Source: Chlorophyllum brunneum
Taxonomy: Eukaryota; Basidiomycota; Agaricomycetes; Agaricales; Agaricaceae
Direction of reading: 5' to 3'
NCBI GenBank assembly: GCA_963576785.1
Contig: OY756140.1
Coordinates: 3,596,001-3,660,000 of the forward strand
DNA: 64,000 bases
The notes under the pieces are model-generated. The model was not told where the DNA came from and made no database searches. It was given only the letters and a program-made list of their open reading frames with translations. Position 1 is the first letter of the stretch. Each line of letters begins with the position of its first letter. The position numbers were made by a program, and so were the translations under genes. Shown here one piece after another: positions 44,970 to 58,000 of the stretch.

Positions 44970-47900
44970 TCACTGCCCTAACGACGCATCGCTCGCTAGA
45001 AACATTCAACATTCACAGGAATGGAAAGTGTCAGTACAAAAAAGCACAAGAGGAACGATCCGATTCGAAATAGCCATGGAGTTGAATTGAACGGGACACA
45101 GGCGCCGGGAGTGCCAGACTGAGATCAGATTTGGCACAGCTCGTCCATCAGCAACTTTAAACCTTCTTACCTCTCCAGGAATCTGAGTCAAGATCAGGTC
45201 AGGAACCCCCAGCCCACTTCATAGATAGACCCCCCTCATGACCAGTTCCGGCAATGAGACAGCCGAATTTGTTTCTCCCGTCGCGCCCAACCTATTCCGT
45301 GGTTCTGTCTCTGGTATGTCATGATCTATCGCAGCCGACATCTCCGCCTTGAACCGCATGCATGTTGTATGCCAATGACTCCCTCTCATATGTGTCAGAT
45401 GTTATCCTCATCCCACTATGTGAGCGTCGCATGGTCCTCGTGTCATGACATTGCCTTTATCGGGACGGGGTGGTTACAAGTCTTTGACCTGAGATCGTGC
45501 GCCCCTTCCCGGCTTCTCATGTTAACAATCCACAAGGCTGTATACGGCACAATGGATAGCCGAAAACAAAAACTGAACAACTATCATTTTTGCTCAGTGT
45601 TGCTGTGTGGTGTGGGTTGTTTCCGGAGATGGCCCTGGATCAAATAGACGCTTTCAACGTTCAAGCTACCCAGGGGTGCATTGCGTCCGAATATATTTTT
45701 CTCGTTTTCCGGCTAGCCGGAGTCGACCCTCGCGAGAACTCATTACCAGAAACAGTAATTTGATGTCCCCGGTGTTCGGTTGCGGTTTGCATGCTTAGTG
45801 ACACCTATTGCTACGCTGATCAATCAGATTCAGGAGTACGGAGTCGACGGTGAGGCTACTGACTCCTGAGTTATCTCCTTTACATTAACCATAAGCACAC
45901 ACGCTAAGTTACATCAACGCCAATTAGTCCAGCCCTTGAGTCCGTAATTCCTTCATAATTCCGTCCGTGGCTGGATCCGAGTTGCCGCAAAGCCACCGAT
46001 GAGACTTTAATGGGATGCTTTATATGGACTACTCAATCCATCTATACAGCTCTCGTGTGATGCCAGAGATTATCCGTTGATGGAAAAATGTTTCAACACG
46101 ATGGGGCCAGTGCATTACTAGCCTTGAGGCACTGCGGCCCCAAGGTTGGACGGAAGTACTCTGTAGTACCATCATGGGGCCATTGACGTAAGAATTCTGA
46201 AAACGACCCACATACGATGTTTTCGGGGACTCCAGATATCGGTGCGACCTGAATTTGTGGCGGTTATCATCAGTGGTTGAGTGGATGAGTGGTGTTAAAA
46301 GTCTTCTGAACCTGCACAGTTCACCTTATTGGACACCTCTTGCTGTTAACATTGCCACCTGGTCTTGAAATTGTTATGCATGACATCACCTTATGTTCAT
46401 GCCCAAGTTTCCACCATGACCGATGAACATAATGCGTCCTTTTACAGAATCAGGTCCCAATTTTCATCAACATTCCACCTCTCCACTCGATGACTCCAAG
46501 GCTCGGCGTTTTCACCGAAGGGTTAGAATTTCGTCCCGTCACCATACATACAATTACCTTGTACTCCTCTACATACACATAGTATACGGATTTAGGAGAC
46601 CTTTATCGCAATAAAAAAAAACAAACATTCAACCGAGGTTCGTCAGAATAGAATACGTAGGACGCTTGACTTCCGAGTCGCACTACTCCATATCACGCGG
46701 AATGTAACTCGTAATCCAACTCCGCGGGGAACGTCTTTGAGGCGAAGGTGGGACCCTCAGAAGGGGCCCATGCGTACGGAGTGGGCTTTTGTCGAACCCT
46801 GGTAGAAGCTCGAATCTTGGACCCAAGTCACGGACGAAATGCACGGACGAGAGTAGCCATACTCGGCCTATGTAGCCCCGCCTCCGTTGGGTCTCGGAAG
46901 GAGTTTCCCTGGAGTGTCAAACGATTGGTCCTCCTTCTGAATCCCGTCGGCGGTACCTACACATCCCGCTTTCCGGAGCACGCAGACTTATCCATAAACA
47001 GTACATTCACACCCGAGTCATAGTTGCTGATGTTTCTCAATTTTTTTTTTTTTTTACGTTCAACGGTCCGATGTCTCGCAACCTATGCGAGGTAAGGTAA
47101 AGTTTAAAATAAAAAGAAAGTAGTGAATTTCGCTTTTTCGCTTAGGAAGGTGCTTATGTATCAGCGGCTTGAGTAACCTTGGCTTGATGCTAGCTGAAAA
47201 TGCTCTTCGGAACCCTCTTGATTTTTGTATTATACCTAGGTACGGACCGGACATTCGGTGAGTAAAAATGCTGCGCCAACGGGAACGGAGGTATTGTGAT
47301 TTGAATTATAGGTGATTGGTGTGACGTCGCGATGACCTGGCTAGTTTGGCGGTGAATTGTGACGCCGCCGTCTAGGCCAAGTACTAATTTATGTGCTATT
47401 CGTTGGTCTACCAGTCAATGTTGGTGGGAACTATACCTGAGTGTTAACGTCAAGTCAAAACCAAAGTTCAAACGGGTTACAAGACATTCTTGGGAATGTG
47501 AACTGAGTTGGTAAGTCAGGTTTGAATAGTGTAACGTAAAACGCTGTCAGTGCTTCCAAACAATTGAGATCGGGATGAACAAAGGAAGACACATATGCAC
47601 TGGCTTGAGGATGGAAAAAAAATGTTGTTCACCAAACTCGATATAGTCTTCCTGAAGCTGAAATCATTCGATTCTAAACAATCATGACACCCACTTCGGC
47701 ACATTACTGGATCATGAAAAAACCGATCAGGACATATACCATCACCATCAAAATCAGGGCGCAAAACCTGGCGGGCGGTGACCGGTGAGGTTGAGTGGCA
47801 GTTTGGGACTGGTCTAGTGCTCCTCTTATCGATTGTGGCTGAGCAGGCATTTGTTGGCGAGTTGTGAAGGAGTATTGTCAATCACATCAGTGTTGCCTGA

Positions 47901-49446
47901 TGAGCTTTATGGTCGGGATGGCGATGCCGCGTGTACGTTATATTGCACGCAGTCTAATCCACAGATCGATTGCGATATGGGTGGAAGTTCTTTCTTGGTG
48001 ATCCCTGGGTGAGTAGTTGTGTGAATTTGCGTGACTGGAAATTCTTAGGAGATTTGATTCTGACAGGTGGTATAGAATGATATAGGATCATAATCCTAAG
48101 AAGTCGAGTTCAAGCCAGGAGCGAGTTTCGCATGATGAGCCCGTAGTTTCAAACAGGATGGGGTTCAATAATACGCCACAGCCTCGTTACAACTGAGAAT
48201 GAGAGTGACCGACGAGTGTCGGCTCACTTGAGCACACCGTAGACGAATAAAGCGAGAATAAGCGGATCTCCGACAACGGACTACTAATGGTGACAGGTAC
48301 TTAAGGACTCTAACCGTTGGCATTCAACAAACGGCGATATCAAGCCATAATTCCGACGTTTTCAGAACTCCTGTATGGGCTGGCGTAGAGCAACGTGGAC
48401 CAGAAAATGATCGTCCTGGGCGCAACCGGTGAGTTCTGAATAGATCGCCCGAGGTCCTGTTACGAGTATTACGAACCCTTAGGTTTAAGCGAGTGGTGCA
48501 CTTACTACTGGAGCTGGTAGAGCGGAGGAGCCCTGAATCACGGTCCAATGAACCCTGCAGTGGAACGGAGGGAAGATCACTCGGGAGTGGGTCGAGGATA
48601 GACCGATAGATTATTGTTTACTCGGGCTTATTTCTGGATGGAGTTGATTCGGGCCAGGATCCATGGTTTTTACGGAGCTTCGTAAACTGTTAAGCGACTC
48701 CGGGTCATGCTGGCCGTACGGAGGGCGGCGTAAGGAGCCATAAGTAGACACCTACTTTTAGATAATGATTCTGGTGGTTATCATCAGTACGTTAATTACG
48801 AAAGTGCGGTTCGATAACAGTGTGTTTGAGACGGGCTGTTTATAGGTTATCTTGTTGGGAAAGTTCCTCTGATGAAAAATTTACTTCATTTTTCAAACAT
48901 GGGACAACTAGACGTAGTAAGTCTCGGTGCGGCGGCGTTGATGTTATGTTTTTATCTTCTGGACCAGCTTGCCGGTTTCGTGCATGTTGCACGCTGTTGC
49001 ACTCGTTGCTGTCAGTTGATTGCCGCCGGGTTCCAAACGACTTGTCCATATTGACCGGAAGGCATAGCCGGTCTCGTGCTTCTTTGTGGTGCTCTGAGTT
49101 CTCCTGTCCTGGGTAGGTATTGTGATATAGTAGTGGCTCGATTCAGATATCTGCCCTGACATTCCCCAAAAGCGTGGAGCTGCCAGTCGGGTGGCGAAAG
49201 CGCATGCAGGACGGCCGATCAGCTGGACCAGGGATATTTGTCAGGCAGTTGCACGGGCAAAGTGGTATCGAAAGAATGGCGCACGGACCGTGGATAGGAG
49301 GCTTAGTCAGCCGATGGTGGGAGAGTTTGGGGCTGACATGCAGACCAGCGGTGTCGTCGACAACGCCATTCCCGCTTCCATCTCCTGAGGGCTCGTCTGC
49401 CCACACTCCTGACCCCTCTTTCCTTTCACCTACCACCATCTCCCTC

Positions 49447-50992
49447 ATGGGCGTCCAGTTCGGTTCTTTCGACGGCATCTGCCAAACGGCCGCACTCGTT
49501 ATTTGTCCTCTCGTCGGCTCTGATCAAGGCACAGAGCCCACTTGTTACAGCAGGAACGTCGACGTGGGGGGCACGCTCATCTTTCAACCATGTGAGTCTA
49601 CTGTCAATGGCAGTTTTGGCACCAGCTTTGGAAATTGCCGAGCTGCCCATGGAGACCTGTTCTGTACCTCTTCCTTTCAGCATTGGCGGGGAAACACTCT
49701 ACCAAAAATACTCGGGAGTCGACCCAGAGCACGGCTGGAAGGAAAGGAGCCAGGTCTTTCGTCGATCTCCGCATGCCGAGGCCCTCGGAGGGACCACTGT
49801 CCTTTAGCTTACCCGTTCTGCTGCTTTTGCTGGATTCTTTGCCTTGAATCTTCCATTCACTTGGACTTACATATGTTTTAGCAACATGTTTCGTGCATAT
49901 AGTTGCAATTATCATGACTGCCATTATGATCCTTCACATCCGGAGCAAATATACAGCTGTTGGTGAGTTGTCTTGAAACCATGCCCCTGAAAAACTCGCT
50001 GATCCCCTGCAACAGGCCGGAAAGAAATTGTTATGTTTTTCTGGATGTATGCTCTTATAGAGCTCCTGGCCATGTTCCTTGATTCCGGTGTGATACCGAC
50101 ATCGAACGCAAGTTATCCTGTACGTGTGATCTCTTGACAAGAGATGTCTACATTACCTGACGAGGACACAGTGGTTCGCTGCGGTCTATACAGGATTAGT
50201 GGCAGCAACGTATTGCTGCCTCCTAATCAATGGGTTTGTCGGTTTCCAGTTTGCTGAGGATGGCACACCACTATCTCTATGGGTAAGCCTCCGATGCTTC
50301 TCCTCGAAGTTGTCTTCTGATACATCCGTAATCTAGTTTCTACGAATCTCTTGCCTTGTCATCTGGGGTATCTCTTTCTTCATTTCCATCGCTACTTTCA
50401 AGCAGTTTGCCGGGTTCAAGTTCGACAAGCCCATTGGTCTTTGGATTATTTATATTCTATGGCCGGTCATCTGCACTGTCATTTATGTCGTTTCTCAGCT
50501 CGTCCTCGTGTTCCGAACCCTCGATGATCGGTGGCCTCTCGGTGACATCGTTTTCGGCACCGCTTTCTTCACTATCGCCCAAGTCCTCTTGTTCGCTTTC
50601 AGCGTGACGATCTGCGATGCCATCAAACACTATATTGATGGATTGTTCTTCTTCACTCTTTGCATGCTTTTGAGCGTAATGATGGTTTACAAGTATTGGG
50701 ATAGTATTACCGTGAGTTGCTGTGGCCATAAAATCTTGAAAAATGTTGACATTGATTCTCATAGCGCGAGGATCTTGAATTCTCTGTCGGTTCCAAAGCT
50801 GCAGTTTGGGAAGTCAAGGATCCACTCCTTACTGGCCCCGGTGGCGGTCTAGATTACGATGAGGACACTGCAAGCAACTACCATGGCGGTGCGCCAGCAA
50901 GCCTCGTTGGTGGCGTCAGCGGGCAGCAGTTGTACCAGAAGGGTGGCTTCCCTGCGCGAGCATACCCACCATCTGCTGGTCCTGGATACTAA
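49447..50992 (+). CDS. chs7: Chitin synthase export chaperone CHS7
   Basis: CHS7 is an ER membrane chaperone needed for chitin synthase to leave the endoplasmic reticulum. The start at 49,447 gives [38 protein letters not shown]. Hydrophobic exons then cover about seven membrane segments: [115 protein letters not shown] and [20 protein letters not shown], then KYWDSIT. The last exon ([20 protein letters not shown]) ends in a cytoplasmic Gly/Tyr-rich tail with the stop at 50,990-50,992. The whole family length is present, with about six introns. It is a conserved housekeeping gene of the cell-wall pathway. Confidence 0.93.
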
Positions 50993-52111
50993 TCTGTCTC
51001 GTACCACGGCCGCACCATTAGTAGACTGGACGTTTTCCTCTCTTCCACACCCTTGTACACGTCTTGGATGCAATCATGAACAACACTTCTTCCTTTAGTA
51101 TGTAATTTTTGACAGTTCATTCCGGTGTTCCCTCTATATACCTCGGCATTGGTTTTTGTTGACGTATTATCACTCGCGTAGAACTGGAGACACCAAACAA
51201 GCTATTCTTTAACTTATTGTAGGCAGTTTCAGGTCATCCGTAGTCACAATCCTAATCAGATCCAAAACGCGCGGGAGTTATATTCTTTAGAAGTCGTTCA
51301 AGGTCCCTCACAAAGGTAGGCGAAGGTGAGGAGAGATGTGGAATCCGTTCGTATATGAAATCGATGCTGTGGAAAATCAAAGATTCACCCAACGAGTTGA
51401 CTGGTCTCATGAACGCGATATGGCGAATGCAATGACAAGCCATATAGTGTGGCCATGAGACCCGCTTAATCGTGTCTTGGGGCTCTGCCATTTGTCAAAG
51501 AGTACTCAACTCTCTCATCTGATGCGAAATCTCTGGTCTTGAATCTAGATCAACATTCCTCGAGTGGTGACCAATCCAGGTGGATGTTAGTGACGTAGTT
51601 CTTCAATCAAGTCCGTCTGCGGCCATATAGCAGGGGGGACAGGTTGTGCGTCAGGTCCAAGGAACTCGATTGACCATGTGACGATCCTATCCTGTGCGAC
51701 AAACGATTGCTTCCAGTCCGATGAATTGGGTCGTATGGTCCATTGATTTGGGCGATCGGCAAAAAAAAACAACCTTAATTAGCATGTCAACAATTAGATG
51801 CCTTGGGTACGTTCATTTAGTTTCTGTTGGCCTCTACCAGACCGCTGAGCATGCCGCCTGGAATCGGGCCACCGTTGTTCTCACTTGAAAAAATCTATTA
51901 GGAGTTCAATGCACAGGGCTGGCAGGGGGATCGAAAGTTGAGGGAGGCTTAAGGGTGGTACTAACGCACGAACGGCTTCGATTCTACGATTAACCTTGGA
52001 GGGAACAAAGGACACTTGGGTGTAGAGGTCAATTACCGAAACGTGCTTGTTAGACAATCAGTATTCATGTCCTCAGGAAGCTATGGACAGAAGATCTTGA
52101 ACTATTAAACT
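50993..52111. other. Intergenic with two small minus-strand frames of unknown status
   Basis: About 1.1 kb between CHS7 and the 3' end of carboxypeptidase 2. Minus-strand frames at 51,252-51,491 (79 aa, MAEPQDTIKRVSWPHYMACH) and 51,587-51,772 (61 aa, with IVTWSIEFLGPDAQPVPP) have protein-like composition. They might be exons or relics of one small gene. I do not recognise them, and no convincing splice joins them. Confidence 0.3.
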
Positions 52112-54151
52112 TTAGATTTCCTCTCCAGCGAGCCAGCGTTGAACAAGCGCCAAAGACTCTTTCGGCTGGTCATATGGAGCCTGAGTGAAAACACTCAATC
52201 ATCGATTCACCTCATACGACGGATAGGCCACACACCATATGTCCACCACCGTCGATCGTAGCAAACGTAAATCCACGCGCACTCCTGGTCATTCCAGCCC
52301 TCTCACCATCAACTTCCCAAACCCGTAGCTTCTGTGCATTAAACGCCTCTTTTCCACTCCATTCCAGCGCCGATGTCCATGCTTCGATTCCAACCCAATT
52401 AGCTATCCAATCGTAACTGCCGACATACGTCAAAACCCGGACCCCACGCTCGAGGAGGGCAGCCACGTAAAGTTTGGTTTGGTGGGCTTGGTCAAGATTG
52501 GTCCAGAAACGTATGGTGAGGTCCATGTTGCAGGTTGTGAAGTTTTTGTCTTCGAAGAAGGGGTCAACCCCGAGCTTGGCACGAGTTGAAGGCTGGTCGA
52601 GGAATGCGCCTATGTTACTGATGATGTATACATGATTGTTAGCGTCAAGTTGTGTCATGGAAAGCGAGTTTATTTACGTGAAAACTCCTGGGTAGCAGAG
52701 CGTTTCTTCATATTTGCCCCCACATTTGCGGCGGATATCGTAAGGGTTCATGTCAGCGGCAGAGTAGACTCCCCAGATGTTAATGAGGCAGAAATCGGAT
52801 GCAACTCCACAGTCAATGTGGTCAAACTTCTCAACGCAGGATGCTTGGGTCCACTTTTTGCAGCGAGGGATCTGGGTAATATATAGCGGTAGAGGATAAA
52901 AGAGAGGAAGGATACACATACGATTTGCTTCATTTTGACACATGCCCTAGATTACTAAAAGTTTGTGGGTTGTTACCACCAAGGTCGCTTGTCACGCACT
53001 CGATACTCAGCACCGGCGGAACAGCAATTGCTTCGCAGGCGAACTGATAGCTAGAGATGATTTGAGGAAACGAGTCCGTCAAGCCATTTCCTGTAGAATC
53101 GACCGTGTCAGAAAGTGGTTGATATCCTGTATCTTCGTCGGGAATTCACCTATCATCACAGATTGAAGATTTACGGGTGTGAGTCCTGCTTCAACGAGGC
53201 GAGCATTTTGGTCGTAAATCTCAGAGGCGAAAACTGGGAGGTATCTGCCCTGCGGTAGCATGTTCACATACTTTCTGTGACAGGGAAAGAATGAAGAATA
53301 CCGCATACGACTCGCCAGCCATGTGAAATGCACGGCCCTTGAACTTGACGAAGTGATTGAAGAATATTGCGACGAAACTTGCGATATCCTTGGCAGCTTC
53401 TTCCGTTGAACCCTAGTAGAGTGTCAATGCTGTGATCAATGGGGGTTCCCGGAGCACTGACTACTCTTTCACCGTTATCCGCGTATGAGAAACCAACACC
53501 AATGGGCTGGTCGATGAAGAATATGTTTGCGTTGGTGTTCCAAGAATAGGGGTGGAAGGTGGTGGTATTGTTGTCTTTGACTTTGCAAGGCCCAAGCTCC
53601 ATGAAAAGTCCTGCTGAAGAGGAGCATCCGGGTCCTAGAGCCAAAATATACTCTGGTGAGACGTATGGGTAGCCATAGTTGACACGAACCACCGTTTGTC
53701 CAGAATATTACATCGTCGTTGTCTGGATCACTGCGGCTTTCAAAGAAATAGAAAAATATATGGCGGGCTTCAATGTCTATGTATCCTGTATACGAACTGG
53801 AGAGTATTATGTGTCTGGGTGATATTACAAGGTGAGCAGAACATACTTGACGGTGGGATCGCAGAATTCATGAGATTTTTTGATCCGCACGCTGTGCTTG
53901 GGGAATTCCGGATGGGTTAGAGTTAGATGCCGCCCGCTAGGAATGAGCGATAAGTCCTCTAGAGGGGGTAACAGGATATCATCATCGAGGCCTGAAGGTG
54001 GAGTTGTGAGGATCAGGTTCGTGGAGGTTCGTGGAAAGAACTGACTGAGGAAGCGGCCCGGCGGTTGGCTTTTGAACAACAGTTGGGTCCACGCAGCGAC
54101 GGGCCCTTGAAGAAACAGTCCGATGAGAGTGCAGAAAACTAGTGACTTCAT
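52112..54151 (-). CDS. Secreted serine carboxypeptidase (peptidase S10) 2
   Basis: Paralogue of the gene at 13,758. The start at 54,151 gives a signal peptide ([20 protein letters not shown]) and a longer pro-region than paralogue 1. Motifs in order are [74 protein letters not shown] joined by a short intron to [15 protein letters not shown] (catalytic Ser), [16 protein letters not shown] (catalytic Asp) and IDGGGHMV (catalytic His). The last exon encodes [20 protein letters not shown] and stops at 52,112. Around ten small introns are present. The complete triad suggests an active enzyme releasing C-terminal residues from peptides. It is co-oriented with the glutaminase-like gene 900 bp to its right. 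Confidence 0.9.
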
Positions 54152-55050
54152 CCTTATCTCATGCAGAAGGAGAAGATAACCAATACTTATACAAGCAAGT
54201 TCTCCACAGCCTGGGTATGGCTTTTACCCAAGGTAGTTCCATCAGGCACGCAAAAAGAACACAAATAAGCACAACAATTCGAAGAGTGATATTTCTGCAT
54301 CTTTGAGCACTGGTAAACTTCAGCAAAAGGGGTGTAACATTTTGGATCTGACTATCCTTCTTCGATTTTCAGTTCCTTTCAATTTCTGTGAAATTTGTTT
54401 CGACTGGAGACTTGAAGCTTGAGCACTCGAATTTCTACATGCACTATACCAGGGTACAGCATCAATGGGAATTCTACATCAGCTGGTTGATGTGAAGCAC
54501 ATGGTTTAGGCCTGCGGCATCGATGGTTGTGGGTGATCGATTCCACGAATGCTACTGCCATATTGTCCTGTTCTGTGGCAGTATCTGTTGTGCCAAATCT
54601 GAATATTTGAAGCCTCAATCCCCACTATGGGCCTCGATCCCACCCTGACACCTAGCCATGCATAGGAATACCATGGCGTCTTTCAGGATGACGAAAACAT
54701 GCAAAGACGGGTCGTGCGGAGCCGAAACACGATGCACTACAGTGAGATTTTATGGGAATGGTACAATGGTTTGCAGGCCACTACTACTATTGTTGTAACC
54801 AGCTGAAACTTTAGATTTTTGAGTTGTAATAGCGTACACTAAGTCTATGTGATTCCGGGAGAGATTCTCAGCGGGATTCCGGATAACCGTAAGCATTACC
54901 CCAGAGGAGATCTCAGTCCTTACTTAAGTTGAAGTTGTAAGATAATGAGCGTAGACGACAAAACCGAGGGGATAGTCCGGTAGCTGGGTATACGTTGATC
55001 CACAACGTAAAAGATAAACGCAAGACTCATGTGCTCTCCAGGTGATATAT
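54152..55050. other. Intergenic, carboxypeptidase 2 promoter and glutaminase-like 2 3' flank
   Basis: About 900 bp. No gene is seen. It must contain the promoter of carboxypeptidase 2 near its left end. Confidence 0.5.
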
Positions 55051-58000
55051 TCACCGATAGCTGGGTGGAGGCTCTGCTATATTCCTGATGGTCTCCATTT
55101 CTCTCCTTAATTGCTCCACTTCAGCTCTCAGATGCTCTGACCCAGAATATGGGTTTGAGAGATTTGACACCGCTGGGACGCTCGTTACCGGTTGGTGAAT
55201 GTGGGGAGATTGGCTCTGCCTGAGGGCCTCCCTCCGCTTGTTTGATAGTGGTACGGTACCGGCGGCGCCTCGCAGAGGTGCGGCACGTAGACCAGAACTT
55301 GCGTTGGCCCCTGAGCCTTGTGGCTGAGACGGCGCGCTCCAGTCTGGCATCCAATGAGTCAACGTTGCGAGGAACAGTCGTGATTTAGAATATTCGTCGT
55401 AAGCAGCTTCTTGCCGCTGCTTACGTTTGCGCCAGAAGAGGAATATTGCACCAGCTACGATGAGGACGAATGCGAGCCCACCAATCACACCGCCCACGAT
55501 TGCGCCGACGTTGTCCTTCTTGGAACTTGAGTCTAAGCCGGAGGAACCCACGGGGCCGGAGGTGATCTCAACGTTTTTCAAGCTACACCCGTTAGGATCA
55601 GGATATAGTCGAAGGGAAAGAAAGACTATACACGTAAGACCAACCTCATTGCCAATATAGCGAAAGCAGCGCCCTGGATAGCACTGGAGACCTCATAAAT
55701 ATCCGTGGTTTAATTAATATTCAGTAAGGACTGACGAACCTCCCCGCTGTCCCAGACAGGCGTTCTCCAGTCGATGCGTTGTACTTCACTGGTAGAGGAA
55801 ATTTGTTGGTAACATTGTATGCTTGGCGGTAGGTTGACCTGATAAGCTGGTCCCGGATGGAATTTAGACCCGAAGGAATCGTCGCAGCAGTCATGAGGGA
55901 CCAGTCTACGATCACATCGTTAGGATGTGCACTGCGCTTTGAGAACTCGACGCACGCGGATAGGCAACATCGGGCTGTGTGCTATCGAGGCTAAGGCTGA
56001 GGTCCAGAGACGCTTTGAATACAATCGTTAAACGATGCCACGAGACATCCTTGTCCTGGTAGACACTCACTCGACTGCTGGGCATAGAATTGAGCTTGAC
56101 GGGCCAGGATCTGCACAGAGTGAACGATAAGGCTATGCAACGTTCTGGAGGACATAGAGGACATACATCGTCTTCGATTAGACCCGTGTCGAGCCAAATG
56201 GCAGGATATAGATTGTATATCAATGCCCAGGAACTTGGCCGACCATAAGTAGCTTGTATATGACTATCTGTCCCCGCAAGCTGTTTCCAACTCGCGATGA
56301 GTTCGGTGGCCTGATCCTAGAAATGGCCGTTGTCAGCATAAGCTTGAGCCTCACATATCTGCGGACGAACCCTGAACGTGATATTTGAAGGGTTCACAAC
56401 CTCGTTGATCTTCCCCATAGAATAGACACCTAATATGCCCTTGAGAGCCAAGTTGGACATATCCGGGTTGCCGAGGCCATCAGCAGAGATGAAGCCTTGG
56501 GGGTGCAACGAATTCTGGACTAGGAAATCCGCCCAGCGTTGTAACGTAGGATACTATTGGAGGTCATGAGTATGAAGCATGTAATCTGACCCGTAAACTC
56601 ACATAGCGAGAGAGGAGAGAGCCATCACCAGACTTGACTGCATAAGCGTAGGCCATGATGAGCATGTTTCCACAGCCTACGTCGCACGGTAAATTCAAGA
56701 AAGGGGGAAAGCATCGGGACACGTACTCTCGACTGCGAGTCGCTGAGTATCAGTGGTGTTGCCAAGGATAACAGGATAGGTGACACCTGAAGACATATCA
56801 GTACAACAACTGCTACCGATGTGTAAAAACTTACCGAGATCGGGAGCGGCATAAGGATGGTCGTATTTGGAAGATGACTGAAATTCGAGCAGAGGCTGCA
56901 ACAAGTCATGGGCGAATGATGAGTTGAAGTAAAGGAGCGCAGGGAAAGCACCATAAATGACTTCGACCGGGTTTGCACGACTGTGGTCAGTAAGAGTTAA
57001 GCTAGGCCAATTACGTGCGTAGGTCAGTATTCACTCACAGAGACATCCCGATGTCCTTCATGAAGATTTTCACATCTGACGGATTAGATTTCCCTTTTTG
57101 AGTGGCAGGAATTGTAATAGCCATGGACGCGAATACTTGTCTCGTTACGAGCGATAATATTCCAGTATACTCCTGAGAGATGGCGGAAGCAGCAGTGAGG
57201 ATCTTGTTATCCAGAGCTTGGCTCCTAGTTCGAGCACTGGCAAAACCTTTCAGGAATGCAGAGATCTAGACATGATCTGTCAGTTGCTGTCGACGTTGAT
57301 TCGGGAACGACGTACTACTTCATTGATGCTCTGGTACGCTGACCAATAATAGGCGGACCGATTCTCGACAGACGAATTTTCCGCGTAGGTAACCACGGGG
57401 TCACGCACGAGACCAAGTGTCCACACCACAGGATCTGGCTGCTTTCCAGACAATATGGTACCCAAGTCAACTGAGAAAGCAAAGGCTGGCTGCTTACTGA
57501 TAATCATCAGCCGATTGTCGACCTGGGTGCCCACTATGAACTCACTCGCTTACCGCTCGGAATGCGGTATCTTTCGAGTTGGCCAAAGTCCCATTATTTG
57601 CGAATGACATACGGAGGACACCCCCAGCTGCCGCAGCTGTCTGCCACGTGAGCCCAGACCGCTCCAGAGAATTTCAGAGAAGGATTGAGCAAAGACACGG
57701 GGTTGCTTACCTTGGCTGTCGCATAATATCCTACTCCATCCTCAGCCATATCACCGTTGTCTACCACTGGCATGGACAGAGAGTTTTGCCGCTGGACATG
57801 GTGAGATACCATATCGTCCAAGTCGTCTGTGTCCCACTTCACTAGTGCTGCATCGTCACTTGTCACCCAGCCTAGTGGGTACAAGAGCTGTAAATTGCGT
57901 GTCCAGATATGATACCTAAGCCAGACTCACGCGCAGTAATATCGGAATACACTTGAACCGTGTGTGGCAGTGCATCACTTGAAGTGAATCCATCGATGTA

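Larger units (their letters stand above)
43377..49446. other. 6 kb stretch without a recognisable gene
   Basis: This lies upstream of the cyclin gene and upstream of CHS7. No reading frame resembles a known protein or forms a multi-exon model that I can defend. Structures seen are a GGGGATTCCC palindrome at 43,612, a perfect hairpin at 44,939 and a T run near 47,040-47,055. A long regulated upstream region for the cyclin is a possible explanation. Confidence 0.5.

Noticed and set aside
49174..49446. In-frame extension of a long plus-strand frame upstream of CHS7
   Set aside because: The known CHS7 N-terminus begins at the methionine at 49,447; the upstream part is in another frame and has no family resemblance.
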